From Nostoc sp. LEGE 06077 (GTDB taxonomy: Bacteria; Cyanobacteriota; Cyanobacteriia; Cyanobacteriales; Nostocaceae), in NCBI RefSeq assembly GCF_015207705.1, contig NZ_JADEWI010000024.1, forward strand, positions 20,552-84,551: DNA of 64,000 bases, in the 5' to 3' direction. The notes under the pieces are model-generated. The model saw only the letters and a program-made list of their open reading frames with translations, did no database searches and was not told the DNA's origin. Shown here piece by piece: positions 19,296-28,364 of the stretch. Numbering within the stretch: position 1 is the stretch's first letter; the number at the start of each line of letters is the position of its first letter. A program made the position numbers and the translations under genes.

Positions 19296-19976
19296 ATGGC
19301 AGCAGACTATCCAGATATTGATATTGCGCCATTTATCGATCACGCCCTGTTAACGCCAACGGCTATTCCAGAGCAGGTTGAGCAATGGTGTGAACAAGCA
19401 TATAGATTTAACTTTGCGGCGGTTTGCATTTACCCCACCTATGTTAAGCAAGCAGCAGAACTTCTCAAAGGGAAAACGCCAAAAGTTTGTACAGTGATTG
19501 GCTTTCCTCATGGGGCAACAACTTCAGCAGTTAAGCTGTATGAAGCTCAAGAAGCTGTGGAAAATGGAGCCACGGAGTTAGATGTTGTGCTTAACTTAGG
19601 TTGGTTGAAGGTGGGAAAAACAGAGGAAGTTCACCAAGAAATTGCCGAGATTTGCGAAGAAACTGGGCAAACAGTCAAGGTGATTTTGGAAACCAGCCTG
19701 CTGACAGATGCCGAAAAAAGACTAGCGGCAGAAATATGTATGGATGCAGGTGCAGCATTCTTGAAAACAAGTACAGGTTGGAATGGCAGTGCCACAGTAG
19801 CGGATGTGACTTTTTTGCAAGGAGTAGTCCGAGAAAGTATAGGAATTAAAGCTTCTGGAGGTATTCGGACTTACGAGCAAGCCTTAGACTTAATCCTAGC
19901 GGGCGCTACTAGATTAGGCACGTCTCGCGGTATCGATTTGATCCGCCAGCGCGATAATCTGGAGAAAAGGGAATAG
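19296..19976 (+). CDS. deoC: Deoxyribose-phosphate aldolase
   Basis: Class I aldolase that cleaves 2-deoxyribose 5-phosphate to glyceraldehyde 3-phosphate and acetaldehyde in deoxynucleoside salvage. The 226-residue TIM barrel shows the opening FIDHALLTP, the Schiff-base lysine in FLKTSTGW (Lys157), and the second catalytic lysine in IKASGG (Lys185). Start is the ATG giving [12 protein letters not shown]. It precedes recO in the same direction, separated by about 118 bases containing heptamer repeats. Length and motifs are normal. Confidence 0.96.
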   Translation: MAADYPDIDIAPFIDHALLTPTAIPEQVEQWCEQAYRFNFAAVCIYPTYVKQAAELLKGKTPKVCTVIGFPHGATTSAVKLYEAQEAVENGATELDVVLNLGWLKVGKTEEVHQEIAEICEETGQTVKVILETSLLTDAEKRLAAEICMDAGAAFLKTSTGWNGSATVADVTFLQGVVRESIGIKASGGIRTYEQALDLILAGATRLGTSRGIDLIRQRDNLEKRE

Positions 19977-20058
19977 TCATTTTTCCTTTGTCATTTGTGA
20001 GCCACTGCATTGGAAAGCTTCTCCAGTTTGTCGCAAGTGGTGTTCTTCGCTCTCAGCT

Positions 20059-20100
20059 AATGACTAAAGACTAAAGACTGATGGCCAATGACTGATGAGT
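20059..20100. repeat. Heptamer repeat array running into the recO start codon
   Basis: Six heptamers in register, of the form AATGACT / AAAGACT / GATGAGT, lie directly before recO. The recO ATG (20095-20097) is inside the last unit. This is the STRR type of short tandem repeat known from heterocyst-forming cyanobacteria. It leaves no recognisable ribosome site for recO. Confidence 0.75.
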
Positions 20101-21006
20101 AAAACTTATAAAGCAACTGGTATTAATTTAAAAACTCAGGTGCTGGGAGAGTCAGACAGGATAGTGACAATTTTGACACGAGAGTTCGGTCTGATTCGAG
20201 CCGTTGCTCCAGGCGCACGCAAACACAACTCTAGCCTTGGTGGTCGGAGTGGGATGTTTGTGGTCAATGAATTACTGATTGCGAAAGGGCGATCGCTCGA
20301 TAAAATTACTCAAGCTCAGACATTAAAAACATATCCTGGTTTAGCTAAAGATTTAGGAAAATTAGCCGCAAGCCAGTATTTAGCAGAAATAGCTATATGT
20401 CAGGCTTTAAGTGAACAACCCCAAGAAGAACTTTATGAGTTACTTAATGAACACCTTCACCACTTAGAAATTCTGCCGAAAGCTGAAACATCAGCCATTT
20501 ACGCATATCTAGCCCTGGGAGTGTTTCAACTTTTAGTCTTGGCGGGACTGACTCCTCAAATCCAAGTATGTTGTTTAACTCAAGATTCCCTAAAACCAGA
20601 CTTTGCCAATCCCAACTGGCAAGTAGGATTTAGTGTTCCTACTGGTGGGGTGATTTGTTTGGAGGCGTGGGAAAATTTACGCAGAAAGCAGGAGATAGAA
20701 AGATGGGAAAATAGAGATAATTCCCAATCTCCCCCATCCGCAAATTCTCTTATTCCTCGTTACGAGACTGTTGTCCATCGCCAAGAAATTCCAGTTATTT
20801 CTTATCGTCTGAGCGCTACAGAATTCGCTCTCCTCCAACAACTGTCACAACCAGAGATAATGCAAATTGATGGAATTAGAGATAATGGCTGGTTATCTAT
20901 TGAGCAGATTTTACGTCAGTATGCTCAGTATCATTTAGGCCACTCTATTCGCTCCGCAACCCTGATCGATTCTTATTTTGCTGCCAACCATGATGCAACC
21001 ATCTGA
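20095..21006 (+). CDS. recO: DNA repair protein RecO
   Basis: Recombination mediator that anneals single strands and helps load RecA in the RecFOR pathway. The 303-residue protein opens with [20 protein letters not shown], the OB-fold start of RecO, followed by [20 protein letters not shown]. The helical C-terminal part lacks the CxxC zinc motif of many RecO proteins: only a single Cys-Cys pair is seen (QVCCLTQD). The ATG falls within a heptamer repeat and has no ribosome site. The 3' end overlaps the MFS transporter gene by 17 bases. Confidence 0.93.
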   Translation: MSKTYKATGINLKTQVLGESDRIVTILTREFGLIRAVAPGARKHNSSLGGRSGMFVVNELLIAKGRSLDKITQAQTLKTYPGLAKDLGKLAASQYLAEIAICQALSEQPQEELYELLNEHLHHLEILPKAETSAIYAYLALGVFQLLVLAGLTPQIQVCCLTQDSLKPDFANPNWQVGFSVPTGGVICLEAWENLRRKQEIERWENRDNSQSPPSANSLIPRYETVVHRQEIPVISYRLSATEFALLQQLSQPEIMQIDGIRDNGWLSIEQILRQYAQYHLGHSIRSATLIDSYFAANHDATI

Positions 21007-22579
21007 TTTGGATAGAAAAATCCTACCTTTATCACCAAGCCATACGAAAAAACAGAGTAGGCCTACAACTCCTTCTGTGACCAATCATTTGAAATCGGTT
21101 CCCCCATCTACAAATAGTCAAATTTCCAACCAAGAAATTTCTCAACCAGATATTTCGAGCAATGGGAAACAGTTGACATCAGAAAAATCCATCAATGTTG
21201 CTCCAAGCAACAAGGAGCAGAGTTTGCCAGTAGACGCTGCACCAGAAAAAGCAGCTTGGAACGGCTCTGGTGGTGAAGCGAAATCAGGAAATTTACAACA
21301 GGAGGGATTCTTCCCTGTATTAAAAAACCCGAATTTCCTAGCACTTTGGGGTGGCCAAGTATTTTGCCAACTGGCTGATAAAGTGTATCTAGTATTAATG
21401 ATTGCTTTAATTAATACGCAGTTTCAAGCAGGTAGTCAAAGCATCAGTGCTTGGGTATCAACGTTAATGATGGCATTTACAATTCCCGCAGTATTGTTTG
21501 GTTCTGTCGCTGGGGTGTTTGTAGACCGTTGGTCGAAGAAAGCCGTATTGGTAGCCACAAATATTTGGCGTGGCCTTTTAGTCTTCGCAATTCCTTTTTT
21601 GTTGTGGTTAACCCATGATTGGCAACCCATCGGAGTTTTGCCAGTAGGTTTTGCTATTATTCTGGGCGTGACTTTTTTAGTTTCTACACTGACACAGTTT
21701 TTTGCCCCAGCAGAACAAGCGGCAATTCCCTTAGTAGTGGAAGAACAGCATTTACTTTCGGCGAATTCCCTTTACACAACAACGATGATGGCATCGGTGA
21801 TTATTGGCTTTGCCATCGGGGAGCCAATTTTAGCGATCGCAGATAGTATCTGGGCGCAGTTTGGTGGTAGTAATGGACTGGGTAAAGAAATTTTAGTGGG
21901 GGGCAGTTATGCGATCGCTGGCATAATTTTAATGTTGCTATCCACAAAGGAGAAACCCCACCCCCCCGACACCGAATTTCCTCACGTTTTTTCTGATTTA
22001 AAAGATGGTTTTGCTTACCTCAAAGACAATCATCACGTTCGGAATGCTTTAGTTAGACTGATTATTTTATTTTCTGTATTTGCCGCTTTAACTGTTTTAG
22101 CAGTGCGGATGGCAGAAGTAATTCCTAATTTAAAAGCCTCGCAATTTGGCTTTTTACTAGCAGCAGGTGGTGTGGGTATTGCTGCTGGCGCGACAATTCT
22201 CGGTCAGTTTGGGCAACGCTTCTCCTATTCTCAACTGGGGTTGTATGGTTGTTTAGGAATGGCAGCATCTTTAATTGGTTTAGCCTTATTTACTACACAA
22301 TTATGGCTAGTCCTATTATTTATAGCGATATTGGGTATTTTTGGGTCATTAGTGGGAATTCCCATGCAAACGGCGATTCAAACAGAAACTCCCCCAGAAA
22401 TGCGCGGTAAAGTTTTTGGACTGCAAAACAATGTAATTAATATTGCTTTGACTTTACCTTTAGCACTGGCAGGTGTAGCGGAAACCTTTGTGGGGTTGAA
22501 AGCAGTTTTTCTGGGACTAGCTGCGATCGTCTTTTTTGGTGGTATCTTAACCTGGTATAACTCCCGTCAGTATTTATAA
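20990..22579 (+). CDS. MFS transporter with long disordered N-terminus
   Basis: A 529-residue membrane protein of the major facilitator superfamily. The first 100 residues are Ser/Pro/Asn/Lys-rich and likely disordered and cytoplasmic. The permease starts near [19 protein letters not shown], with about 10-12 hydrophobic helices; [14 protein letters not shown] is the MFS loop motif A after helix 2. The overall look is the MFS_3 (EntS-like) exporter group; substrate unknown. Start is taken as ATG 20990 (or 20993), overlapping recO; the reading frame also opens at a TTG at 20978. The overlap suggests coupled translation with recO, although the functions are unrelated. Confidence 0.88.
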   Translation: MMQPSDLDRKILPLSPSHTKKQSRPTTPSVTNHLKSVPPSTNSQISNQEISQPDISSNGKQLTSEKSINVAPSNKEQSLPVDAAPEKAAWNGSGGEAKSGNLQQEGFFPVLKNPNFLALWGGQVFCQLADKVYLVLMIALINTQFQAGSQSISAWVSTLMMAFTIPAVLFGSVAGVFVDRWSKKAVLVATNIWRGLLVFAIPFLLWLTHDWQPIGVLPVGFAIILGVTFLVSTLTQFFAPAEQAAIPLVVEEQHLLSANSLYTTTMMASVIIGFAIGEPILAIADSIWAQFGGSNGLGKEILVGGSYAIAGIILMLLSTKEKPHPPDTEFPHVFSDLKDGFAYLKDNHHVRNALVRLIILFSVFAALTVLAVRMAEVIPNLKASQFGFLLAAGGVGIAAGATILGQFGQRFSYSQLGLYGCLGMAASLIGLALFTTQLWLVLLFIAILGIFGSLVGIPMQTAIQTETPPEMRGKVFGLQNNVINIALTLPLALAGVAETFVGLKAVFLGLAAIVFFGGILTWYNSRQYL

Positions 22580-22916
22580 ACAGATTGCTGCATCGCTTGA
22601 CAAAAGCCAGAATTTATTATTGACTTTGATTTCATGATAAAATGAACTCAGCAATAATTTAGTACCTAACTCGCTGGGAATAAACCTGAGATTACATCGA
22701 ACTAAGTTGTATTCCAAGTGAAAAGTTCGCAACTTATTCATTAAAATAAACCAACCCGATAATCTATTGTTTTCATCAGCTGATAGGCAGTTTGATCAAT
22801 AGTTTATATTGGTGTTTTTTAGTTCAGCATCATCAAGTAAAATCAGGAAAAATTAAATCCAGCTGAGGCGCAAAACTAATAAATAAAACTAGCTTTCTTA
22901 GAACTAACTTTAAAGA
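22580..22916. other. Intergenic region before the glycosyltransferase
   Basis: About 340 AT-rich bases. Nothing with coding character, no repeat array and no strong hairpin were seen. It presumably holds the transporter's 3' end signals and the glycosyltransferase promoter. Confidence 0.4.
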
Positions 22917-24065
22917 ATGCGTATAGCCTGGATTGGAAAAAAATCACCCTTTTGTGGCAACGTCACCTACAGTCGAGAGATAACGAATGCTTTATTAGAC
23001 AGGGGACATGAAGTTAGTTTTCTTCACTTCGCCCAAGAAGAACCTGAACCAGACAACTGGCCAAAATTCCAAGAAGTATCTTTACCTTTCATTTATAAGT
23101 CTCAAGTTTATACAATTCCGGCGCTCAAAGCGACAAAAGTTTTAACAGAATCCTTAAGAGAAATCAAGCCAGATATAGTTCACGCTTCCTTAACTTTATC
23201 GCCGCTTGACTTTGTTTTACCAGAAATTTGTGAACAACTAAATTTACCTTTAATTGCTACTTTCCATACACCGTTTGCAGGTAAAGGCGCAAAACTCATA
23301 TCAGGAACGCAGCTGATAGCCTATCAGTTATATGCACCTTTTTTAGATAACTATCATCGGGTGATTGTATTTTCGCAAATTCAGCGAGAACTACTTGCAC
23401 GTATGGGTGTACGGGAAGAAAATATCGCTGTTATTCCCAATGGAGTAGATACAGTTAAATATTCTCCAGGATATTCCACTATTAAAACCGAATTTAAAAC
23501 TGAACGTTTATTTGTCTACCAAGGAAGGATCGCCCCAGAAAAAAATGTTGAAGCTTTGCTGCGGGCTTGGAAACAGTCAGATATGGGGTCAGAGAGTAAG
23601 TTATTAATTGTTGGCGATGGCCCTTTAAGACCTTCCTTAGAGCAATTCTATGGTGCAGAATATGGCATCTTTTGGTTAGGTTTTGTAGCGGAAGAAGAAC
23701 GACGCGTCAATATATTAAGGGGTGCAGATGTATTTATTTTGCCTTCTTTGGTAGAAGGGTTGTCTCTGTCTTTATTAGAAGCAATGTCTAGTGGAGTAGC
23801 TTGTATAGCTACAGATGTAGGTGCAGATGGGGAAGTATTGGAAAAAGGGGCTGGTATAGTTTTAAGTACTAAGACAGTGCGATCGCAATTAAAAACCCTT
23901 TTACCACTGTGTCAAGACCATCCAGAATTAACAACTCTACTAGGACAAAAAGCGAGAAATCGTGTTTTAGAACGCTATACCCTCACGAAAAATATTACAC
24001 AGCTAGAAGAATTGTATAAGGAAGTTTTAGTACAGCGGCCTGTACATCTGAGTTGGGGAGCTTAA
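22917..24065 (+). CDS. Family 4 glycosyltransferase
   Basis: A 382-residue GT-B enzyme with retaining GT4 features. The N-terminal acceptor half contains MRIAWIGKKSPFCGNVTYS (glycine loop) and FHTPFAGKG; the C-terminal donor half contains VIPNGVD, YQGRIAPEKN, and the E-x7-E motif EGLSLSLLE that binds the nucleotide-sugar donor. It is cytoplasmic or peripheral to the membrane. Likely roles are exopolysaccharide, lipopolysaccharide or glycolipid synthesis; neither neighbours nor sequence identifies the sugar. The Uma2 gene follows after 30 bases. Confidence 0.9.
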   Translation: MRIAWIGKKSPFCGNVTYSREITNALLDRGHEVSFLHFAQEEPEPDNWPKFQEVSLPFIYKSQVYTIPALKATKVLTESLREIKPDIVHASLTLSPLDFVLPEICEQLNLPLIATFHTPFAGKGAKLISGTQLIAYQLYAPFLDNYHRVIVFSQIQRELLARMGVREENIAVIPNGVDTVKYSPGYSTIKTEFKTERLFVYQGRIAPEKNVEALLRAWKQSDMGSESKLLIVGDGPLRPSLEQFYGAEYGIFWLGFVAEEERRVNILRGADVFILPSLVEGLSLSLLEAMSSGVACIATDVGADGEVLEKGAGIVLSTKTVRSQLKTLLPLCQDHPELTTLLGQKARNRVLERYTLTKNITQLEELYKEVLVQRPVHLSWGA

Positions 24066-24095
24066 AAAGTTCATCCCTAAACCAACGTAAAAATC

Positions 24096-24722
24096 ATGAC
24101 ACAATCTCTCCAAAAAATATTTACATTTGATGAATTCTTAGATTTTTTGGCAACGCAACCAGAGAATATTCGTTATGAATTACACGATGGAGATATTATT
24201 CAAATGCCGCCACCACCAGGGCAACATGAGCAAATAGTGGCATTTTTAACAATGATTTTAGGGTATGAGTGTCTTCGTCTGAGACTTAATTACGGTATAC
24301 CTAAAACTGCTACAGTGAAGCCAGAAAATAAAACATCAGGGTATTATCCAGATGTTTTATTAATGAATTTTTCTAACTTGAGCAATGAACCACTGTGGGA
24401 GAAACAATCAGTCCTGAGTTACCCAGATTCAATCCCATTAGTAATTGAAGTAGTCAGCACTAATTGGAGAGATGATTATCATAAAAAGTTTGCTGACTAT
24501 GAAGAAATGGGTATCCAAGAATATTGGATTGTGGATTATGCAGCTTTGGGTAGTAAGGAATTGATAGGCGACCCCAAACAGCCAACAATCACAATTTACT
24601 ATTTAAGTGATGAGGGAGAATATCGTGGTAAACAGTTTAGAGGCGATGACCGTATAGAGTCGCCAACATTCTTAGATTTAAATCTCACTGTTAAGCAAAT
24701 TTTGCACTGTGTTATTGAGTGA
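24096..24722 (+). CDS. Uma2 (DUF820) family putative nuclease
   Basis: A 208-residue protein of the Uma2 family, which has a PD-(D/E)XK nuclease-like fold and is hugely expanded in cyanobacteria. Characteristic parts are FDEFLDFL, RYELHDGDIIQMPPP, YYPDVLL (catalytic Asp) and PLVIEVVSTN followed by KKFADYEEMGIQEYWIVD (catalytic Glu and Lys). Biological role of the family is unproven. Its stop overlaps the GTG that opens the frame of the SMI1 protein. Confidence 0.9.
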   Translation: MTQSLQKIFTFDEFLDFLATQPENIRYELHDGDIIQMPPPPGQHEQIVAFLTMILGYECLRLRLNYGIPKTATVKPENKTSGYYPDVLLMNFSNLSNEPLWEKQSVLSYPDSIPLVIEVVSTNWRDDYHKKFADYEEMGIQEYWIVDYAALGSKELIGDPKQPTITIYYLSDEGEYRGKQFRGDDRIESPTFLDLNLTVKQILHCVIE

Positions 24723-24772
24723 TAGAAGTGCATCCTTTTAAACGGATGGTGAGCGAACTGATACTATATATT

Positions 24773-25354
24773 ATGTCGCTACTTACACAAACGCTAGAAA
24801 GAATTTTGGTGTGGCTGCAAGCTAACTGTCCATCAGTTGCGTCATTTCCTTATCCAGGATTGACGAATGAACAAATTCAAGAACTAACCAAAGATTTACC
24901 TTTTAAACTACCAAGAGAAGTAAAAGAACTTTATCAATGGCGTAATGGTACTTTGCATGGCCAGGGCTTCTTTCCATTTTCAGTATTCTATTCTTTAGAA
25001 GAATCTTTGGATTTTTACTATAAAACTGTAAAGTATCAGCCAGATGACACTCTGTTAATGGCTTCCCGAAATAGCCTGATACTCTTTAGTACAGACAAGT
25101 CATTTTTCTTTGTAGTTGCTGATGAGGAAAATAATAATACTTCTCAAGTGTGGGTCGTATACACTGGTGATCATCCTGTAATCTGTTACACTAGTTTGAC
25201 AAATTTAATATTAATGATGGCAGATTGCTATGAAAGTGGAGCTTACTATGTTGGCTCTTCTGGGTTTTTAGAAGAAGGCAGAACCAAATCTGATTCTTTT
25301 TTCTGTAAATACCATCCAGGAATTGAAAATAGACCTGACTTGGGTTTGTATTAA
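24773..25354 (+). CDS. SMI1/KNR4 family protein
   Basis: A 193-residue soluble protein. LPFKLPREVKELYQWRNGT is the typical first half of a SMI1/KNR4 (SUKH) domain, where the conserved WRNG lies after the LP..L..LY segment. In bacteria many such proteins are immunity proteins to polymorphic toxins, though cyanobacterial solitary copies may do something else. I chose ATG 24773 (MSLLTQTLERIL); the frame also opens at GTG 24719, which overlaps the Uma2 stop. No toxin gene is adjacent, so an immunity role is only a possibility. Confidence 0.8.
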   Translation: MSLLTQTLERILVWLQANCPSVASFPYPGLTNEQIQELTKDLPFKLPREVKELYQWRNGTLHGQGFFPFSVFYSLEESLDFYYKTVKYQPDDTLLMASRNSLILFSTDKSFFFVVADEENNNTSQVWVVYTGDHPVICYTSLTNLILMMADCYESGAYYVGSSGFLEEGRTKSDSFFCKYHPGIENRPDLGLY

Positions 25355-25402
25355 GTTTTTCAATTTTTATAGTAAAAGTATTAAATTTTTCTATTCAAAA
25401 TT

Positions 25403-26128
25403 TTATAAATTCCACCCTAGGCTGGTGGGCTGTTGATAAACTCGCTTCAAAGTATTTACATCTCTAGCTGAAATAGTTGGTGGGTTGCGGACTTGAGAAA
25501 AATATAAAGCATCAGTTTGTAATGTACTATGACCCCAAATTCCCAAGGCGTGGCCGAGTTCATGGCGTGCAGCAGCAAGGACATAATTACCTGTCTGACT
25601 AGGACTCAAGAGAATAGTAAAACGGTGCAATAAAACGTTATTGTTGGTATACAACTGGTATGTAGTTAAAGCAGAACGCGCACGGGGAATTTTTTTATCT
25701 GGTGATAATTGTAATGGTGGTGCTTTCCTCTCAATTTTGATATCAGCAATTTCTGGCTTTTCTACTAATGTTAAAGGCAAATAAACACTCCATTCCTGTA
25801 CAGCCTGCACAATACTTTTTACCCATGTTTCTGCTTGTTGATTACTAATAGTTTTTGGTCGTTCTACATATACTCGAACCGGAAATTGTGACCAAATTAA
25901 ATAACCCACTTCAGTTGTTGCGACTTGAGAAAAGTAATCACCACTATTTTGACTATCTTTCAACTGAAGCAGTGTAGCTGGTAGGGGATGAAGTTTTGGG
26001 GTAGGTGGAGATACGGCGCTGGATGGAAAATTCGCCAAAATAATTAACAGCCCTGTACTTATAGTTAAGACAAGGGCTGTTAGAAATTTTCTAATATTTA
26101 ACATTGGGTTTAGGGCGATTTTCCCCAT
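25403..26128 (-). CDS. Secreted matrixin-like zinc metalloprotease
   Basis: A 241-residue exported protein: the N-terminus has a hydrophobic signal (FLTALVLTISTGLLIILANF), followed by a matrixin-type domain ending in HELGHALGIWGH. His189, Glu190, His193 and His200 would be the zinc ligands and catalytic base. The last His is one residue further away than in the usual HExxHxxGxxH pattern, a variant I associate with HELGHALG.WGHS proteins. Start ATG 26128 has AAGGA seven bases upstream and leaves 10 bases to secG; the frame opens further up at 26161 but that would overlap secG. Likely substrate is cell-surface protein (inference). Confidence 0.82.
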   Translation of the reverse strand: MGKIALNPMLNIRKFLTALVLTISTGLLIILANFPSSAVSPPTPKLHPLPATLLQLKDSQNSGDYFSQVATTEVGYLIWSQFPVRVYVERPKTISNQQAETWVKSIVQAVQEWSVYLPLTLVEKPEIADIKIERKAPPLQLSPDKKIPRARSALTTYQLYTNNNVLLHRFTILLSPSQTGNYVLAAARHELGHALGIWGHSTLQTDALYFSQVRNPPTISARDVNTLKRVYQQPTSLGWNL

Positions 26129-26138
26129 TTCCCTATCC

Positions 26139-26372
26139 TTATTTGGGTAGCCAACCTGCACTTAAAACCACTGTTAAGCCGAGAAAAATGACTGTCAAAG
26201 CCCAAGTAATTCGGTTTAAAGTATTTTCTGCACTCTTGGTACTGCTAAATAATTGGGCTTGTCCACCAATAGCACCAATCCCATCACCTTTAGGGCTATG
26301 CAGTAATACTAAAACAATTAGTCCAAGGGCGGCTAATGACCAAACAATTTGTACGATATTTGTAGCTGTCAT
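26139..26372 (-). CDS. secG: Preprotein translocase subunit SecG
   Basis: A 77-residue membrane protein, the small non-essential partner of SecYE. Two hydrophobic helices (IVQIVWSLAALGLIVLVLL and ITWALTVIFLGLTVVLSAG) flank the polar loop SPKGDGIGAIGGQAQLFSS, which is the SecG signature. The start is ATG 26372 (MTATNIVQ), not the upstream frame opening at 26429. It follows gpmI in the same direction, an order common in cyanobacteria. Confidence 0.93.
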   Translation of the reverse strand: MTATNIVQIVWSLAALGLIVLVLLHSPKGDGIGAIGGQAQLFSSTKSAENTLNRITWALTVIFLGLTVVLSAGWLPK

Positions 26373-26552
26373 GTTAGCAATCTCATTTATAGTGGTTTGA
26401 AAAAAGATGTGGGAAGTTAAGGGTGACAAAGATTTTAGTTCATTACTTGATAACTCTTAACTCCCAATATTCTTACCATCATCAGTTTTGAGGACTGAGT
26501 GCTATGTAAAGTCAAAATTACTCAGCACTCAGCATTTTCAACTCAGCACTTT

Positions 26553-28151
26553 TTACAGACCAATTGGCATAGGGGTACGATCGCGTTTTATGTCAAATTC
26601 AATTGGTTTGACGAGCGATCGCCCGGTCATTTCTGGTGGCTGAGGCAGCTGTAAAATATCCAGAATGGTGGGTGCAATGTCGGCCAGGTTGCCATCGCTA
26701 CGCAGTTCGACATTTGTCCCATGTCCCGGAATTTTTGCTTTTTCGCCTTCCACCAAAATCAAGGGTACTGGGTTGGTAGTATGCGCCGTCCAGGAATTAC
26801 CCTCTTCATCTAGCATATACTCAGCATTGCCGTGGTCGGCGGTAATAATTGTTGTTCCGCCGGCTTTGATAATGCTTTCTAAAAGGCGACCCACGCAGCG
26901 ATCAACTTCTTCAATGGCGGTGATTGTGGCTGGTATTTGACCAGTATGCCCTACCATGTCTGGGTTAGCATAGTTAATCACAACGAGAGAGTATATACCT
27001 TTTTGAATGGCAGTGATCGCTACATCTGTGACGGCGGCGGCTGACATAATTGGGGCTTTGTCGTAGGTCGCTACCATTGGACTACTAACCAGTTCTCGGT
27101 CTTCCCCTGGAAAAGGTTCTTCTAAACCGCCGTTAAAGAAGTAAGTAACGTGGGCGTATTTTTCGGTTTCCGCAGTACGCAACTGTTTCAGACCATGATT
27201 CGCAATTACTTCACCGAGAATATTAGTTAAATTCTGCGGCTCGAAAGCTACTGTTACTGGTAGGTCTGAATCGTACTGGGTAAAAGTAACAAAGGATATT
27301 GGCTGAATTTGCTTGCGTTCAAAGCCTGTAAATTCAGAACTGATAAAGGCTTGAGTTAATTGTCTAGCACGGTCAGGGCGGAAGTTAAAGAATATTACCC
27401 CATCTCCTGGTTCAACTGCACCAGGAGCAATGCGAACTGGGTTAATAAACTCGTCTGTCACCCCTTCGGCGTAAGATGCTTGCAAGACTTGTACAGCTGT
27501 GCGCCCATCGCCTGCGCCATCTTGGGTCATGACATCATAAGCCCGTTTGACTCGATCCCAACGGCGATCGCGATCCATCGCGTAGTAACGGCCGCTGAGG
27601 GTAGCGATGCGTCCAATTCCCACGCGATCGATGTAATCTTGCAGTTGTTGAATCGCTTTGATCCCTTCGCTGGGGGAAGTATCCCGACCATCAGCGATCG
27701 CATGGATACAAACTTCTGAAATTCGCTGTTCCTTGGCTAAGTCAAGTAGTCCGAACAGGTGGGTGATATGCGAGTGTACCCCTCCATCAGAACAAAGACC
27801 CACTAAGTGCAACTTGCCATTTTGAGAACGAACTTCCTGGCAAATTTTGACCAGTGCAGGGTTACTGAGGATTGAACCGTCTTCTACTGCATCGGAGATG
27901 CGTACAAGCTCTTGTGGAACAACTCGCCCAGCGCCAATATTCAAATGACCAACTTCTGAGTTACCCATTTGACCATCTGGCAAGCCTACGGCTTTTCCTG
28001 ATGTGCGGATGAGGGTGTGCGGGTACGCCACCCACAAGCTGTCCATAATCGGCGTTTTCGCCGCCACAATAGCGTTTCCTCGCGTCTCCTCGCAGTAGCC
28101 CCATCCGTCTAAAATGACTAGCACCACAGGAGCAACAGGTGCCTTGGTCAT
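26553..28151 (-). CDS. gpmI: 2,3-bisphosphoglycerate-independent phosphoglycerate mutase
   Basis: Interconverts 3- and 2-phosphoglycerate in glycolysis, using two Mn2+ and a phosphoserine. At 532 residues it has normal length. DGWGYC (Asp15 metal ligand) opens the alkaline-phosphatase-like domain, GNSEVGHLNIGAGR carries the nucleophile Ser65, and the C-terminal part shows TADHGNAE and AHTTNPVP, which hold other metal ligands. In cyanobacteria this enzyme is the target of the inhibitor protein PirC, which diverts carbon to storage; no pirC is visible here. The start is ATG 28151 (MTKAPVAPVVLV). secG follows about 180 bases downstream. Confidence 0.96.
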   Translation of the reverse strand: MTKAPVAPVVLVILDGWGYCEETRGNAIVAAKTPIMDSLWVAYPHTLIRTSGKAVGLPDGQMGNSEVGHLNIGAGRVVPQELVRISDAVEDGSILSNPALVKICQEVRSQNGKLHLVGLCSDGGVHSHITHLFGLLDLAKEQRISEVCIHAIADGRDTSPSEGIKAIQQLQDYIDRVGIGRIATLSGRYYAMDRDRRWDRVKRAYDVMTQDGAGDGRTAVQVLQASYAEGVTDEFINPVRIAPGAVEPGDGVIFFNFRPDRARQLTQAFISSEFTGFERKQIQPISFVTFTQYDSDLPVTVAFEPQNLTNILGEVIANHGLKQLRTAETEKYAHVTYFFNGGLEEPFPGEDRELVSSPMVATYDKAPIMSAAAVTDVAITAIQKGIYSLVVINYANPDMVGHTGQIPATITAIEEVDRCVGRLLESIIKAGGTTIITADHGNAEYMLDEEGNSWTAHTTNPVPLILVEGEKAKIPGHGTNVELRSDGNLADIAPTILDILQLPQPPEMTGRSLVKPIEFDIKRDRTPMPIGL

Positions 28152-28364
28152 AATAAAATTGCCCTTTACTTTTTGTAATACCCGAATGATACCACTGCTA
28201 ACCACAGCTGCAAGTGAATTTCTGCTTATTAACTTGTTTTATAACTTATTGAGAGATTTTTTAGATTTTTTTTACTTTTTGCAACTGTTACATATATTTT
28301 GTGATATTCCATGTTGGTTAATCAGTTAGTAGTAAACCTAGGATGCTACTACTAACTTGATATT

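Noticed and set aside
26129..26161. Longer N-terminus of the zinc protease overlapping secG
   Set aside because: A Shine-Dalgarno site and signal peptide fit the start at 26128, and the longer form would overlap secG.
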